Source: Streptococcus thoraltensis DSM 12221 (GTDB lineage Bacteria > Bacillota > Bacilli > Lactobacillales > Streptococcaceae). From it: 62,564 nucleotides of DNA. The notes beneath the pieces were generated by a model. The model was given only the letters and a program-made list of their open reading frames with translations, ran no database searches and was not told where the DNA came from. The translations under genes were made by a program, and so were the position numbers. Shown piece after piece: positions 61,798 to 62,564 of the stretch. The stretch's first letter is position 1, and every line of letters begins with the position of its first letter. The stretch is taken from the NCBI RefSeq assembly GCF_000380145.1, contig NZ_KB904631.1:1-62564 (forward strand), given 5' to 3'.

Positions 61798-62563
61798 TTA
61801 ATGGTCTCTCTTAAGAAAATGAAATCCAACCAAACTATAGGCAATAATCATCGTAAAAATCAAAAGATGAACAAGCAGTGATTTTAAGTCAACTTTCTTC
61901 TCCACAGAGGAAAAATTATTTGTTGTTTCATCAAATAGATTCACATCATTATAATCTTTATTAATGACTTTTTTAGCTGCTGTTGATTTCTGTGATTTTT
62001 TATTATTGCTTTGTTCGAACTCGTTTTGATCAGATGGCGCATGATTTCTTTGCTCGGAGAAATAAGTTGAAGCACTAAAATAATCTAAAACGTTTTGAGC
62101 AATTTTTACTGACACTTCTAAATTGTTCAAAGTAAAAGTTACAGGAACAGTTGTTACATTGGTCAAGCGACTTTGAGTGTGATTATCATTACCTTTAGAG
62201 TTTGGGAGTTTAGTTGCTATTGTCTTTGGAGACGACTTAGCCAAAGGAGTGTCATTTATCGCGTCCACTACTTTTTCTGGACTATCATCTGTCAGAGGCT
62301 CATTAGAATTAGAAGGAGCTCCATGAGCACCATCTGGCATGATATTAGAAAGAAGGGAATCGTTACCAAATACTTCTTCATCACTGTCTGATGAGACTTC
62401 AGAAGTAGCAACTGGAGGCTGCAGTGACGGATCAGCCTCTTCAGGGGTAGAATCTACAGGAACTTCCGATTCGGGGGAATCTGGAACAGTCTCTGGATGC
62501 GATTCAGGTTTAGTATTGGAATCGCTAGCAACTGGCTCATTATCACCATCTGATGAACCTTCA
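61798..62563 (-). CDS. Acidic surface-like protein, C-terminal part (continues past window)
   Basis: The frame is open to the window edge; about 255 residues are visible. The N-terminal ~115 are Pro/Ser/Asp/Glu-rich (PDSPESEVPVD, ATSEVSSDSDEE), a wall-spanning-type stalk. Then comes TVPVTFTLNNLEVSVKIAQN, a Lys/Asn/Ser-rich segment, and one C-terminal helix (SLLVHLLIFTMIIAYSLVGF) with HFLKRDH tail. There is no LPxTG, so anchoring is by the helix, not sortase. A stand-alone start at 62340 is possible but the composition continues upstream. Family not recognised. Confidence 0.7.
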   Translation of the reverse strand, partial: EGSSDGDNEPVASDSNTKPESHPETVPDSPESEVPVDSTPEEADPSLQPPVATSEVSSDSDEEVFGNDSLLSNIMPDGAHGAPSNSNEPLTDDSPEKVVDAINDTPLAKSSPKTIATKLPNSKGNDNHTQSRLTNVTTVPVTFTLNNLEVSVKIAQNVLDYFSASTYFSEQRNHAPSDQNEFEQSNNKKSQKSTAAKKVINKDYNDVNLFDETTNNFSSVEKKVDLKSLLVHLLIFTMIIAYSLVGFHFLKRDH

Positions 62564-62564
62564 G

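Noticed and set aside
1..62564. tRNA, rRNA or CRISPR genes
   Set aside because: No cloverleaf-like sequences with CCA-type ends, no rRNA segments and no spaced repeats were seen by eye; a covariance scan would be needed to exclude small RNAs.

Overview
The window reads as a low-GC Gram-positive chromosome, clearly a streptococcus and most like the pyogenic/agalactiae side of the genus. The reasons are the order smc-rnc-vicX-vicK-vicR, streptococcal-type FtsY, CshA, VicRKX, Pbp2b, class 1A PyrD and PerR, a SSURE-domain LPxTG surface protein next to a SaeRS-like two-component system, and strong AAGGAGG-type ribosome sites with occasional GTG/TTG starts. The species cannot be fixed from sequence alone. 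No rRNA, tRNA or CRISPR array was recognised.

Layout. 1-2960: end of an IS630-family element inserted in an intergenic repeat, a DUF1349 gene, a VOC-family pseudogene and a CorA-type transporter. 3000-6730: regulatory region, methionine-rich SSURE/LPxTG protein (PbsP-like) and saeRS-like genes. 6900-8940: small proteins and a two-gene permease cluster (UPF0718 plus TIGR03943/DUF1980). 9430-15730: threonine/alanine catabolism; ald-ilvA diverges from kbl-tdh, followed by an APC permease, with CcpA-like cre sites in the divergent region. 16880-31060: core genes ftsY, two Cof phosphatases, smc, rnc, vicXKR, then a polar amino acid ABC transporter. 31086-39733: a pentose/PTS island (regulator, two EIIA, aldolase, EIIB, EIIC, D-lyxose isomerase, aldose epimerase, xylulokinase) bracketed by near-identical direct repeats. 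39778-62564: comEC-comEA, plsC, trmN6, a GIY-YIG protein, cshA, prfC, murF, folT with a THF-type riboswitch, ddl, recR, pbp2b, gpmA, pyrD, perR and the 3' end of an acidic surface-like protein.

The most unusual material lies between and around genes. (1) Six TTAA-centred half-sites spaced about 11 bp apart sit just upstream of the PbsP-like gene; this is the spacing of known SaeR boxes. (2) An intergenic repeat system has two parts: a ~106-bp RUP-like MITE with TATAGTC ends and a ~106-bp BOX-like element. They occur alone, as BOX inside MITE at the same internal site in both orientations, and as MITE inside BOX. The IS630 end in the window shares the TATAGTCAA terminus. (3) The sugar island is flanked by direct repeats that begin inside the terminator of the upstream ABC operon and end exactly at a MITE end, so it looks like a recently acquired or excisable cassette.

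Working together: SaeRS probably controls the surface adhesin. kbl-tdh and ilvA-ald turn threonine into glycine plus acetyl-CoA, 2-oxobutyrate and pyruvate, with the APC permease as a likely supplier. The island probably feeds a C5 ketose into D-xylulose 5-phosphate and/or cleaves a ketose phosphate. The rest is housekeeping for envelope synthesis, chromosome maintenance and competence DNA uptake.
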